DNA from: Bacteroidetes bacterium OLB9
GTDB lineage: Bacteria; Bacteroidota; Bacteroidia; Chitinophagales; Saprospiraceae
Assembly (NCBI GenBank): GCA_001567255.1
Contig: LNBW01000054.1
Location: 1 to 64,000 of the forward strand
Reading direction: 5' to 3'
Length of the DNA: 64,000 bases
Shown here: in pieces, positions 19,751-28,429 of the stretch
Layout of the letters: every line of letters begins with the position of its first letter
Numbering within the stretch: position 1 is the first letter of the stretch
Program-made: the position numbers and the translations under genes
Notes under the pieces: generated by a model
Databases searched by the model: none
What the model saw: only the letters and a program-made list of their open reading frames with translations
What the model was told of the DNA's origin: nothing

Positions 19751-20794
19751 ATGCAGCAAATTTATAGAAGCAGAGCACCTCTACGACTAGGTCTGGCTGG
19801 AGGTGGTACAGATGTAAGCCCTTATAGTGACATATACGGTGGTGCGGTACTCAATGCTACCATCTCGCTATTTGCTTATGTGGATATTGAAAAGACCGAT
19901 AATGGAATTATTGAATTTATTGCCAAAGACTATGACATTTCCGAATCCTATGACCTTGATAGTGATATCTCTGTTGAAGGTCAGCTCAATTTGCTAAAAG
20001 GCGTGTATAATAGGATTATGACGGACTACCCTTTTAAACACAACGGTCTCCGAATTACTACTTATGTTGAGGCACCTCCAGGTTCAGGTCTTGGTTCATC
20101 ATCAACCTTAGTGGTAGCATTAATAGGTGCTTTTGCGGAGATGCTCAACCTACCTTTTGGGGAATACGATATTGCTCAGTATGCTTATGAGATAGAAAGA
20201 ATTCAACTTAATCTAGCCGGTGGAAAGCAGGATCAGTATGCAGCAACATTTGGTGGGTTTAATTATATGGAATTCTATGACGAAAATAAAATCATAGTCA
20301 ATCCACTGAGGGTGAAGCCGGATTATTGTTTTGAAATGGAGAAAAACTTTGTTCTCTTTTATACATCACAAAGTCGCCAGTCTGCAAGCATTATTGAAGA
20401 GCAGGTGAATAACGTCAGAAATAAAAATCAGGAATCAATAGAAGCCATGCACAACATAAAAATTCAGGCTCAGATGATGAAGGAAGCTATCTTGCTAGGT
20501 GATTTGAGCAAAATCGGAGAGATTTTGGATTTTGGCCATCAGCATAAGAGTAAAATGGCCTCAAAAATTAATAATGCTCAGCTCCAATCTATTTATGATA
20601 CAGCAATTAAAGCGGGAGCCACTGGCGGTAAGATTAGCGGAGCTGGTGGTGGTGGATTTATGATGTTCTATTGTCCGAGGACATCGAGATATGATGTCAT
20701 CAAAGCGCTCAAGGCTTTTAATGGAAATGTGATACCCTTCTTATTTACTTCACGTGGTCTAACAAGCTGGAGTGGAAGTAAATATTCTTTATAG
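19751..20794 (+). CDS. hddA: D-glycero-D-manno-heptose 7-phosphate kinase-like GHMP kinase
   Basis: A GHMP-family sugar kinase of 347 residues. Visible are the N-terminal RSRAPLRLGLAGGGTDVSPY, the ATP loop PPGSGLGSSST, GGKQDQYAATFGGFN and the C-terminal GAGGGGFMMFY. This pattern is that of HddA, which makes D-glycero-alpha-D-manno-heptose 1,7-bisphosphate; fucokinase-like relatives are the main alternative. The assignment is strengthened by the adjoining GmhA and HddC-like genes. It follows the glycosyltransferase stop by 1 bp. Confidence 0.83.
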   Translation: MQQIYRSRAPLRLGLAGGGTDVSPYSDIYGGAVLNATISLFAYVDIEKTDNGIIEFIAKDYDISESYDLDSDISVEGQLNLLKGVYNRIMTDYPFKHNGLRITTYVEAPPGSGLGSSSTLVVALIGAFAEMLNLPFGEYDIAQYAYEIERIQLNLAGGKQDQYAATFGGFNYMEFYDENKIIVNPLRVKPDYCFEMEKNFVLFYTSQSRQSASIIEEQVNNVRNKNQESIEAMHNIKIQAQMMKEAILLGDLSKIGEILDFGHQHKSKMASKINNAQLQSIYDTAIKAGATGGKISGAGGGGFMMFYCPRTSRYDVIKALKAFNGNVIPFLFTSRGLTSWSGSKYSL

Positions 20795-20817
20795 TTATAT
20801 TGTAATGGATTTATAAT

Positions 20818-20825
20818 TATCTTTG
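20818..20825 (+). promoter_or_regulatory. -7 box TATCTTTG before gmhA
   Basis: TAnnTTTG match 20 bp upstream of the ATG at 20845; suggests an internal promoter in the heptose cassette. Confidence 0.5.
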
Positions 20826-20844
20826 CTTTGTATTGAAGACAAAT

Positions 20845-21438
20845 ATGACAGAAGAACACAATAACCTCCGGATTAAGCAACTGATTAATGCCTCAATTGA
20901 TGTAAAGACGCGCATTCTCAATGATGAAGCCATCATTGACATGATACAAAAGTCCACGATCCTGATTACAGAAGCATTCAGATCAGGTCATAAAGTGTTA
21001 TTTTGTGGCAATGGAGGCAGCGCAGCGGATGCTCAGCACCTTGCTGCTGAATTTAGTGGCCGATTTTATAAGGATAGAAGGGCTTTGCCAGCAGAAGCAC
21101 TTCATACTAATACTTCTTATCTTACCGCTGTAGCCAATGATTATAGTTATGACGTTATATATTCTAGACTGATAGAAGGCATTGGGCAACCGGGCGATGT
21201 ACTGTTTTTGCTTTCTACAAGCGGCAATAGCCAGAACATCGTTAACGCAGCACTTGCGGCCAGAGATAGGCAAATGATTTCGATTGGGTTGACTGGAAGC
21301 AAAGGCGGAAAGTTGAATGGTCTATGTGATCATTTAATTCATGTTCCATCTGACGATACACCGAGAATACAAGAAGCTCACATTTTGATTGGACACATTA
21401 TTTGCCAAATGGTTGAATCTGCATATTTTGGTTATTAA
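20845..21438 (+). CDS. gmhA: phosphoheptose isomerase
   Basis: Converts sedoheptulose 7-phosphate to D-glycero-D-manno-heptose 7-phosphate. A 197-residue SIS-domain protein with FCGNGGSAADAQHLAAEFSG, a segment beginning LPAEALHTNT, and LSTSGNSQNIVNAA. C-terminal QEAHILIGHIIC contains the conserved Glu/His metal-site region. The ATG at 20845 is preferred to the TTG at 20833, which lies too close to the predicted transcription start. Its stop overlaps the next start (TAATG). Confidence 0.92.
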   Translation: MTEEHNNLRIKQLINASIDVKTRILNDEAIIDMIQKSTILITEAFRSGHKVLFCGNGGSAADAQHLAAEFSGRFYKDRRALPAEALHTNTSYLTAVANDYSYDVIYSRLIEGIGQPGDVLFLLSTSGNSQNIVNAALAARDRQMISIGLTGSKGGKLNGLCDHLIHVPSDDTPRIQEAHILIGHIICQMVESAYFGY

Positions 21439-22139
21439 TGAAAGTAAAAGAAGTAGTTGTTCTTGCTGGTGGATTAGGAACTCGATTACAGGGTGAAATT
21501 CCGGATTTACCTAAGTGTTTGGCTCCTATAAGTGGACAACCATTTATAGACTTTGTAATTAATTATTTGGTTCGTCAAGGAATAGAAAAAGTAGTTTTTT
21601 CATTAGGCTATAAAGCTGATCTTATCACGTACCATCTGGAGCAATATTGGAGAGAGCTAGATTATGAATATACAATTGAAAATACACCACTCGGTACTGG
21701 TGGGGGCTTGAAAATGGCAGAATCATATATATCTGGCGATTCTTTTTTTGTGGTGAATGGTGATACCTTATTTGATGTCAATCTGAGTAAGATGGAAGAA
21801 AGTCATGTAAACCACGATCACTTTGTAACCATAGCATTAAAGCCGATGAATAATTATAACCGATACGGATCCGTAGAATTGAACGAATCGAATATTGTTG
21901 CCTTCAATGAAAAAAGACCAACTGTCGCCGGACTGATTAATGGAGGTGTTTATCTCATCGAAAAACAAGTCTTAAGTAATTATAATGTTGGCCATGCATT
22001 TTCATTTGAAAAAGAGGTGCTTGAGCCGCTCAGTTGTGAAGGTAAAATCGGAGGAGTAATCAGTGATGGGTATTTTATTGATATTGGAGTGCCAGAAGAT
22101 TACAAAAGAGCAATTGTTGAGTTAACTTTGCAAAAATAA
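21438..22139 (+). CDS. hddC: nucleotidyltransferase, probable D-glycero-D-manno-heptose 1-phosphate guanylyltransferase
   Basis: A 233-residue sugar-phosphate nucleotidyltransferase. It has the N-terminal LAGGLGTRL with the Lys in PKCLAP, the NTPLGTGGGL segment, and the metal-binding VVNGDTLFDV. Small single-domain enzymes of this type next to gmhA and hddA make GDP-D-glycero-alpha-D-manno-heptose, a precursor of S-layer or capsule glycans. Nucleotide choice cannot be proven from the sequence. The gmhB phosphatase needed between HddA and HddC is not in the window. Confidence 0.82.
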   Translation: MKVKEVVVLAGGLGTRLQGEIPDLPKCLAPISGQPFIDFVINYLVRQGIEKVVFSLGYKADLITYHLEQYWRELDYEYTIENTPLGTGGGLKMAESYISGDSFFVVNGDTLFDVNLSKMEESHVNHDHFVTIALKPMNNYNRYGSVELNESNIVAFNEKRPTVAGLINGGVYLIEKQVLSNYNVGHAFSFEKEVLEPLSCEGKIGGVISDGYFIDIGVPEDYKRAIVELTLQK

Positions 22140-22149
22140 TATACGAAGT

Positions 22150-23569
22150 ATGGAGTTTGTCAGCGTTTTCGATATGTTTAAAATTGGTGTCGGCCCATCA
22201 TCATCTCATACACTCGGACCGTGGAAAGCAGGTGGTCAGTTTAGAAATCATTGTATAAACAGTGGACGGATCGTGCTGGGTGCACGATTTAAAGTCACGC
22301 TTTATGGATCACTCTCATTGACAGGAAAAGGACACGCTACTGATCTGGCAGTAACAATGGGGCTAGCGGGATATGATCCTGAAACAGTTGATACTGCTGC
22401 CATTGAACAGATTATCAATTCCATAAATGAAGATAAAGCCATTGATATCAACGGAATAAAAGTGTCTTTTGATCCTATCAATGATGTTGTTTTCGAGCGT
22501 GAGTTTCTTCCTTTCCATGCTAATGGACTTACATTTACCATTGAGACACCAGAGCACGATGTTTTGTCTGAAACCTACTATTCTATCGGTGGTGGCTTCA
22601 TACTTCAAGAAGGCAAAGACAATGTTGCCAATGATGCTTTATATAATCATCCATTCCCTATTCAGAAAGCGGATGAACTGCTCCAATATTGTCGAAATCA
22701 AGGTAAGCGCATTTCAGAAATCGTCATGTCCAATGAACTCCATGACAGAGACGAACATGCAATCAATGACCGCCTGCTCAAGATTTGGGACGTTATGTTT
22801 GACAGTATCTTTAAGGGATGTCAGACTCAAGGTACACTTCCCGGCGTACTCAAAGTTAAGCGTCGAGCGCATGACATCATCAAAAGCATGATGCCTGACT
22901 TAGACCACTACAGTACAAAGGAAGCATGGCTGGAGGCCATACGGAAACTGAATCCAAGTTTTCAGGAAATCATTAAATGGACAGGTACTTTTGCTATGGC
23001 TGTCAATGAAGTCAATGCTTCGCTAGGCAGAGTAGTAACATCACCTACAAATGGTAGTGCTGGAGTCATTCCTGCAGTGATAATGTATTACCTATGTTTT
23101 GTTAATAAAGAGGCACAAGATCAAGAGATTCTCCAATTCATGCTGACAAGTGGAGAAATAGGAAGCATATTTAAAAAAAGGTTCTACAATTTCAGCAGCA
23201 ATGGGTGGCTGTCAAGCAGAGATTGGTGTTTCTTCGGCAATGGCGGCTGCCGGCCTTGCAGAACTCATGGGTGGTACACCCGAACAATGTACCATAGCAG
23301 CAGAAATCACAATGGAACACCACCTAGGCATGACCTGTGACCCAATCGCCGGACTAGTACAAATACCTTGCATTGAACGCAACTCTATGGGAGCTATAAA
23401 GGCCATCAATGCTGCAATCATGGCGCTAGACAGAAATCCCGGAGACACTAAGGTTTCATTGGATAATGTCGTGCATACGATGTGGCAAACTGCTATAGAC
23501 ATGAATCGTAAGTATAAAGAAACCTCCGAAGGTGGACTGGCTACAACCGTTAATATTAGTGAGTGCTAG
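22150..23569 (+). CDS. sdaA: L-serine ammonia-lyase, iron-sulfur type, single chain (frameshifted)
   Basis: Deaminates L-serine to pyruvate with a [4Fe-4S] cluster. The N-terminal beta domain ([20 protein letters not shown]) and C-terminal alpha domain are on one chain. The frame breaks at the A7 run 23173-23179; with six A it reads through [20 protein letters not shown] to [19 protein letters not shown] and ends NISEC, about 472 residues. The usual cluster cysteines (GCQ, MTCD, IPCI) are all present after repair. It starts 10 bp after hddC, so it may be read through from the heptose operon, although the functions differ. Confidence 0.93.
23173..23179 (+). other. frameshift: A7 run, one base too many (sdaA)
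   Basis: Removing one A joins the two overlapping serine dehydratase frames across the conserved [14 protein letters not shown] segment. Confidence 0.85.
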
Positions 23570-23643
23570 ACGCTAGGTGATTTAGACAAGAATATGCAAA
23601 AGAAACCTAACTTGCATTTAACGATTTATCCTCAGAAAATATT

Positions 23644-24699
23644 TCAATCGATACCCAACGTACCTTTCAATAAATCTTCATCAATAGCACCACCAGCAAA
23701 ATCGTCAAAGGCTTTATCAGTGACCTGAATGATATGATTTTCAATAAAAGGTGCTCCTTCTTTTGCGCCTTGCTCAGGAGATTTGATACAACACTCCCAC
23801 TCCATCACTGCCCAACCGTCGTAATCGTATTGTGACAATTTACTAAATATATTTTTGAAATCAATTTGCCCATCACCCAATGAGCGAAATCTACCTGCTC
23901 TGTCTTTCCAATCAGCATACCCACCATAAACACCACACTTGCCAGTTGGGTTAAATTCTGCATCTTTTACATGAAAGGCTTTAATGCGATCGTGATAAAA
24001 GTCTATAAATTGGAGGTAATCTAATTGTTGAAGTAGAAAATGGCTCGGATCATATAATAGGCATGCTCTACCATGTCCTCCGACTGCCGCTAGGAATCTT
24101 TCATAGGTTAGTCCGTCATGTAAATCTTCTCCTGGATGGATTTCATAGCAGACGTCCACACCACAATCTTCAAAATGATCAAGAATAGGCTTCCATCTAT
24201 TTGCCAGTTCCTTAAAACCTAATTCTACAAGCCCATTAGGTCGCTGTGGCCAAGGATATACCGTATGCCACATCAATGCACCTGAGAATGTTGCATGAGC
24301 AGTTAAGCCTAAATTTTTGCTTGCCGTACCTGCTTTTTTAACCTTTTCAATGGCCCATTGTGTTCGTGCAGCAGGATTTTCTTTAACCTCATCAGCAGCA
24401 AAAGCGTCAAACAAGCGATCATATGCTGGATGTACAGCTACTAACTGTCCTAGGAGATGAGTGCTCAGTTCTGTTATTTCGAGTCCATAACTATTGATTT
24501 TACCCTTAAGATCATCACAATAAGTTTTACTTTCAGCAGCGAGATCAATATTGATCAATCGCTCCTCCCAGACTGGTATCTGAATGCCTTTGTATCCAAG
24601 ATTTACTACCCACTCACATATGCCATCCAAGGAATCATAAGGTGGATGATTACCCATAAATTGAGCCAAAAATATCCCAGGGCCTTTTATCGTTTTCAT
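23644..24699 (-). CDS. sugar phosphate isomerase/epimerase-like TIM barrel
   Basis: A 351-residue AP-endonuclease-2-like TIM-barrel protein. The four metal ligands of the family are visible in order: Glu in CYEIHPGED, Asp in LLYDPSHF, His in HVKDAEFN and Glu in VMEWEC. Members act on keto sugars, inosose or tagatose-type substrates; the specific one is not clear. It is 32 bp downstream of an oxidoreductase of the Gfo/Idh/MocA family, a frequent pairing in sugar and cyclitol oxidation. Probably cytosolic. Confidence 0.85.
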   Translation of the reverse strand: MKTIKGPGIFLAQFMGNHPPYDSLDGICEWVVNLGYKGIQIPVWEERLINIDLAAESKTYCDDLKGKINSYGLEITELSTHLLGQLVAVHPAYDRLFDAFAADEVKENPAARTQWAIEKVKKAGTASKNLGLTAHATFSGALMWHTVYPWPQRPNGLVELGFKELANRWKPILDHFEDCGVDVCYEIHPGEDLHDGLTYERFLAAVGGHGRACLLYDPSHFLLQQLDYLQFIDFYHDRIKAFHVKDAEFNPTGKCGVYGGYADWKDRAGRFRSLGDGQIDFKNIFSKLSQYDYDGWAVMEWECCIKSPEQGAKEGAPFIENHIIQVTDKAFDDFAGGAIDEDLLKGTLGID

Positions 24700-24731
24700 A
24701 TCATTTAAATTGTATCAGCTAAAATCTGTTG

Positions 24732-25883
24732 TTAAAATTTTATCCATTTCTGGTCACTCCTGCCCGACTCAATCACTCTATAGATAAATTCCATACCGCG
24801 GACTCCGTCCTCAATACCAGGATAATCAGTGTACACCTCATCTGGCTTGACCCCATGATGGCGTGCCCGGATACAAAGCGCTACATTTCGGTAAATATTG
24901 GCAAAAGCCTCGATATAACCTTCTGGATGACCAGATGGAATACGTGTATGAGCCATCGCTTGTTTACAAAGACCTGGACCGCCAGCTCGATACAGTTCCA
25001 CAGGCTTGTCCTGCCATCTGACTGTGAGTGTATTGGGCTCCATTTGTGACCATTCTACACCACCTTTCTCACCATAAACCCTGATTTTTAGGTTATTTTC
25101 CTCTCCTGCTGATATTTGAGATACCAGCAATGCTCCTTTTGCACCATTTTCAAATCGCAATAAAACAGAGGCATCATCATCTAGTCGCCTACCTTCAACA
25201 AAGGTCGTCACATCAGCACAGAGCTCTGTAATCCTTAATCCGCTAATATATTCCGCAAGATTAGCCGCATGGGTACCAATATCACCAACTGCACCTGCAA
25301 TACCTGATCGAGTAGGATCCGTCCGCCATGCTGCCTGCTTATTGTGCGTAGTCTCCAGCAGAGTAGAAAGCCATCCTTGTGGATAATCTACAATAATCTT
25401 GCGAATTTTGCCTAGCTCACCATTGCTAACCATATAACGTGCCTGTTTGACCATAGGATATCCGGTATAGGTGTGGGTTACTGCAAAAATCAAACCTGTT
25501 TGATCTACTAACTTTTGCAATATTGTTGCTTCCTCCATACTAAATACCATGGGCTTTTCACAGACTACATGAAATCCATATTCGAGCGCCAATTTTGCAG
25601 GTTCGAAATGCAAGTGATTGGGTGTGACAATAGACACAAGGTCCATTCTCATGTCAGCAGAGAGTTCTTGTTCCTTTTTCATCATCTCGGCGTAGCTATT
25701 ATACACCCTTGAGGGATGAATACCCAGCTCTTTACCCGTCAAGCTTGACCTACCTCCATCTGAAGAGAAAGCGCCGCAAACCAGTTCAATATGGCCGTCT
25801 AAAGCTGCGGCCATACGATGGACCGTACCGATAAAAGCTCCGATACCGCCACCAACCATACCCATTTTAATCTTTCTATTCAT
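24732..25883 (-). CDS. Gfo/Idh/MocA-family oxidoreductase
   Basis: A 383-residue NAD(P)-dependent sugar or cyclitol dehydrogenase. N-terminal Rossmann motif MGMVGGGIGAFIG, the EKP motif in VVCEKPMVF (catalytic Lys), and the DIGTHAANLAEY segment with the conserved His and Asp. No Tat or Sec signal is present. Likely works with the downstream isomerase on the same compound. The substrate cannot be told from the sequence. Confidence 0.88.
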   Translation of the reverse strand: MNRKIKMGMVGGGIGAFIGTVHRMAAALDGHIELVCGAFSSDGGRSSLTGKELGIHPSRVYNSYAEMMKKEQELSADMRMDLVSIVTPNHLHFEPAKLALEYGFHVVCEKPMVFSMEEATILQKLVDQTGLIFAVTHTYTGYPMVKQARYMVSNGELGKIRKIIVDYPQGWLSTLLETTHNKQAAWRTDPTRSGIAGAVGDIGTHAANLAEYISGLRITELCADVTTFVEGRRLDDDASVLLRFENGAKGALLVSQISAGEENNLKIRVYGEKGGVEWSQMEPNTLTVRWQDKPVELYRAGGPGLCKQAMAHTRIPSGHPEGYIEAFANIYRNVALCIRARHHGVKPDEVYTDYPGIEDGVRGMEFIYRVIESGRSDQKWIKF

Positions 25884-25950
25884 ACTATTCAGGTAATTTG
25901 TATCAGCAAAGAAAGAAAAATTTAACTACGAATGTATCAAATATCCAGTA

Positions 25951-26694
25951 TTATTTGAATGATACTGCAAGGTTATCCATCAAAATTTTGATCAGTGGCA
26001 ACTGATGTAGAGAATGAATTTTTTGAGTATCATAAATATCGTACAATTGCTTACCATCGAAAAACTTTTTCATATCTATGGTGACATCCACGACGGCTGT
26101 TTGGCCACTTTTGACATCCACCGCTTTGTCGAGGCTTATTGTTCTGAGTGCTTCATCTGCGCCCAAATGTAAAGCAAAATCAGTATTGTTACCATCTGGA
26201 GTATTCAATTGAATCGTACCTTCGGCTTTAAAAAAAATGTAACTCTGCCATGACGACCAGTATTCGGTGTTAAAACTAAGGATGTTTCCCGGATCAAAAT
26301 CACTAGGTTGCTTCGCATTCAATGCTGCAGGAACCCCAATCCCAAACTCAAGCTTTGAATATTTACCTGGCGGGACATTAGAAATTTTATAATCATACCC
26401 TACACTGCTATCTGTAAATGCAGAGGTAAGATTAAGATAGTCTATGTCCTTAATGGTATTGCTGGTAGCTCCATTTTTGAGTGTGACATCGGATAAGTAA
26501 AATGATATCCTGGAGAAATAAAATTCTTCACCATTAGCAGGATAGGCCAAATTTTTAAACATCTCAAGCGGTTGATCTCCATACACTAGATGAAAGCGAA
26601 TATTTACATCTCCTGGTTGGTCATCGTCTCTATTACAGCTTAATGCAAATAGGACGATCAGTATCAAAAAAAGACCATTTTTTATATTCATCAT
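25951..26694 (-). CDS. MbnP-like lipoprotein
   Basis: A 247-residue lipoprotein (signal MMNIKNGLFLILIVLFALSC). The mature protein resembles the MbnP family: FYFSRISFYLSDV, the Trp-rich segment YWSSWQSYIFFKAEG and ALHLGADE near residue 180. Relatives are copper-binding proteins often found beside MauG-type dihaem proteins; no such partner is seen here. It sits 129 bp downstream of the DoxD-DoxA fusion on the same strand. Function in copper or electron transfer is an inference. Confidence 0.7.
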   Translation of the reverse strand: MMNIKNGLFLILIVLFALSCNRDDDQPGDVNIRFHLVYGDQPLEMFKNLAYPANGEEFYFSRISFYLSDVTLKNGATSNTIKDIDYLNLTSAFTDSSVGYDYKISNVPPGKYSKLEFGIGVPAALNAKQPSDFDPGNILSFNTEYWSSWQSYIFFKAEGTIQLNTPDGNNTDFALHLGADEALRTISLDKAVDVKSGQTAVVDVTIDMKKFFDGKQLYDIYDTQKIHSLHQLPLIKILMDNLAVSFK

Positions 26695-26823
26695 AATTGA
26701 TTTTCCAATAAAACATCAAATCCAAATTGTTTGTTGCTTGATGCAGTATAACGCACATCAATTAGCCTATTAAAGATATCTAAAGTTGAAAGCGAGGGAA
26801 TTGATGAAAAAGATTTATCAATC

Positions 26824-27831
26824 TTAGTGTACTTGTGCTTTCCATACTATGCCACTGATATCCGTTAACTTTATTTCAGCAATATCGATAGGTTGTACAT
26901 TATCAAGGTCGATCATAAAATCCGCTTTAGCGCCTAAGGGAATAATAAGGCTGTGCTTACCGGGTTTAATCTTAGCTACATAGCGATTTTTGATTTTATT
27001 AGAAGGATATTGAGCAAGCTTTTCCTGATTAAGGTTGAAAAGTACTACCCCATTTTTATCAAGCAATTCAATACCAATCAAAAAAGAACCATACACATCA
27101 GCGCCTTCTACTCTGTAAATTTGGAAAACAAGCTGATTGCCCTCAAACCGAACATCAGACAACTCTATTTTGGGTTTTACAGACTTATTGTGGAGTGTTC
27201 CGAAGACACCACCATGAAATACCTGATTAGTATATAATGCCAAACCGAAAATCATCATGGAGCCGCCTAAAATCCACGGTTTCAAGGTATTCATTGGCAG
27301 ATCACCTGAAGCCAACCATGAGAACCATTTCTTATGAGCGATCGGGTGTGACCTATTGATGAGCCATTGATCTAATGAATAATGACTGCTGCCTGTCAAA
27401 AAGATGGTAAAACCGCCTGCTAGCCCTAATATTCCTATTTGCCATTCATCTAGACATGTCGTTCCTATCCATCCCGATCCTAGTAAAATACCCATTGCGA
27501 GTGAAAATACACCTATACTCATCAATCGTGTAAAGAGTCCCAAAATGATAAATAAGCCCACTATGGCTTCAATGATTGTGAATGCAACCATCGATGTTTG
27601 CAATGCTTCTGGATGTGTCACAAGATATTCAATAATGGGCTTGATCCCGATGGCATTGGGAAGGAAGTGATTGAACTTTTCACCTATATATCCGGCTTCT
27701 TCAGGTATGAGTTTATCGGCTAATACAAGTCTTCGCCAGAAAGCTGAAAAATATGTCCAGCCAATCACCCATCTAAGTGACAAGGTGAATAGCCCAGCAG
27801 TATTGACCGCTGTATTGATACGTTGTTTCAT
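26824..27831 (-). CDS. DoxD-DoxA fusion, thiosulfate:quinone oxidoreductase-like
   Basis: About 335 residues. Four to five membrane helices in the first 200 residues form the DoxD/DoxX-type domain (SLRWVIGWTYFSAFWRRL; GIGLAGG-like turns near 130-150). After another helix (about 190-210) a periplasmic-facing DoxA-like beta domain follows (VFQIYRVEGADVYGSFLIGIEL). In Acidianus the DoxD and DoxA subunits oxidise thiosulfate to tetrathionate and reduce quinone; fused forms are common in Bacteroidota. The ATG at 27831 is preferred to an upstream in-frame start at 27879. It follows the small Cys-rich gene closely. Confidence 0.75.
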   Translation of the reverse strand: MKQRINTAVNTAGLFTLSLRWVIGWTYFSAFWRRLVLADKLIPEEAGYIGEKFNHFLPNAIGIKPIIEYLVTHPEALQTSMVAFTIIEAIVGLFIILGLFTRLMSIGVFSLAMGILLGSGWIGTTCLDEWQIGILGLAGGFTIFLTGSSHYSLDQWLINRSHPIAHKKWFSWLASGDLPMNTLKPWILGGSMMIFGLALYTNQVFHGGVFGTLHNKSVKPKIELSDVRFEGNQLVFQIYRVEGADVYGSFLIGIELLDKNGVVLFNLNQEKLAQYPSNKIKNRYVAKIKPGKHSLIIPLGAKADFMIDLDNVQPIDIAEIKLTDISGIVWKAQVH

Positions 27832-27885
27832 TGTTTTTATATATTTTAATAAGTGAATAAAATGGTTGTACTGAAGCAAAAAAAA

Positions 27886-28218
27886 TTAGCTCATCCCCAG
27901 TTTAAGTCGCTTGAATAAAATATATTTAGAAATGCTTTGCTGAGTAAAAGATGATCTATTATTATGGTCAACTGAATCATTAAAAATGCAAGAAGGGAAA
28001 AAAGTCTCTCCGGCCCAATGGGCAATCAAAGGTGCATCATCCGGGCTGCATTTTTGCACTGACTTTGTGATATAGGAATTATATAATCCTATATTCTGAC
28101 AAGTATCATTCTCAACAACTGCTTTAGTCTTATTGAGTGGTCTATTATAATCTGTGTGGTGATCCATCAGCCATGCCGCCTTCACTCCACATGGCTCATC
28201 GCCAGTAGAACAAACCAT
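27886..28218 (-). CDS. small Cys-rich protein, unknown (possibly frameshifted at N-terminus)
   Basis: I do not recognise this 110-residue protein. It has five cysteines (VCSTG, EPCGV, DTCQN, QKCSP, PSCIF) and a His-rich WLMDHHTDYN segment. It lies just upstream of the DoxDA gene on the same strand. A -7 box at 28274-28281 places transcription near 28268, where an ATG opens a frame (MVNSYPHIISFGRM) that differs from this one. Adding a T in the TTTT near the GGG at about 28236 would join them and add a further Cys and His (AYACHMVCS). I give the ORF as seen; the longer form is uncertain. Confidence 0.5.
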   Translation of the reverse strand: MVCSTGDEPCGVKAAWLMDHHTDYNRPLNKTKAVVENDTCQNIGLYNSYITKSVQKCSPDDAPLIAHWAGETFFPSCIFNDSVDHNNRSSFTQQSISKYILFKRLKLGMS

Positions 28219-28273
28219 ATGACAAGCATACGCCCAAAACTAATAATATGCGGATATGAATTGACCATCAGGG

Positions 28274-28281
28274 CAAAGATA
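28274..28281 (-). promoter_or_regulatory. -7 box TATCTTTG before the Cys-rich gene and DoxDA
   Basis: TAnnTTTG match on the minus strand. It ends 5 bp before an ATG at 28268, so a leaderless transcript is possible. Confidence 0.5.
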
Positions 28282-28429
28282 TGGAATTCTCTTGCTGTAC
28301 ATTACATTATTACCGTTAAACAATCGTTAAATGTAGATTTTGCATGAGATTACATATTACAATGAATAATTATGTGTTTTTATAATGAGTGGTTTTAGCC
28401 AAGAAAATTCATGTAATCCATTTACAAAC

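Noticed and set aside
28219..28268. Signal peptide frame MLVIWFVLLAM joined to the Cys-rich protein
   Set aside because: This frame is tempting as a secretion signal, but joining it needs a base added at an uncertain place; the alternative join gives no signal. I report only the supported frame.
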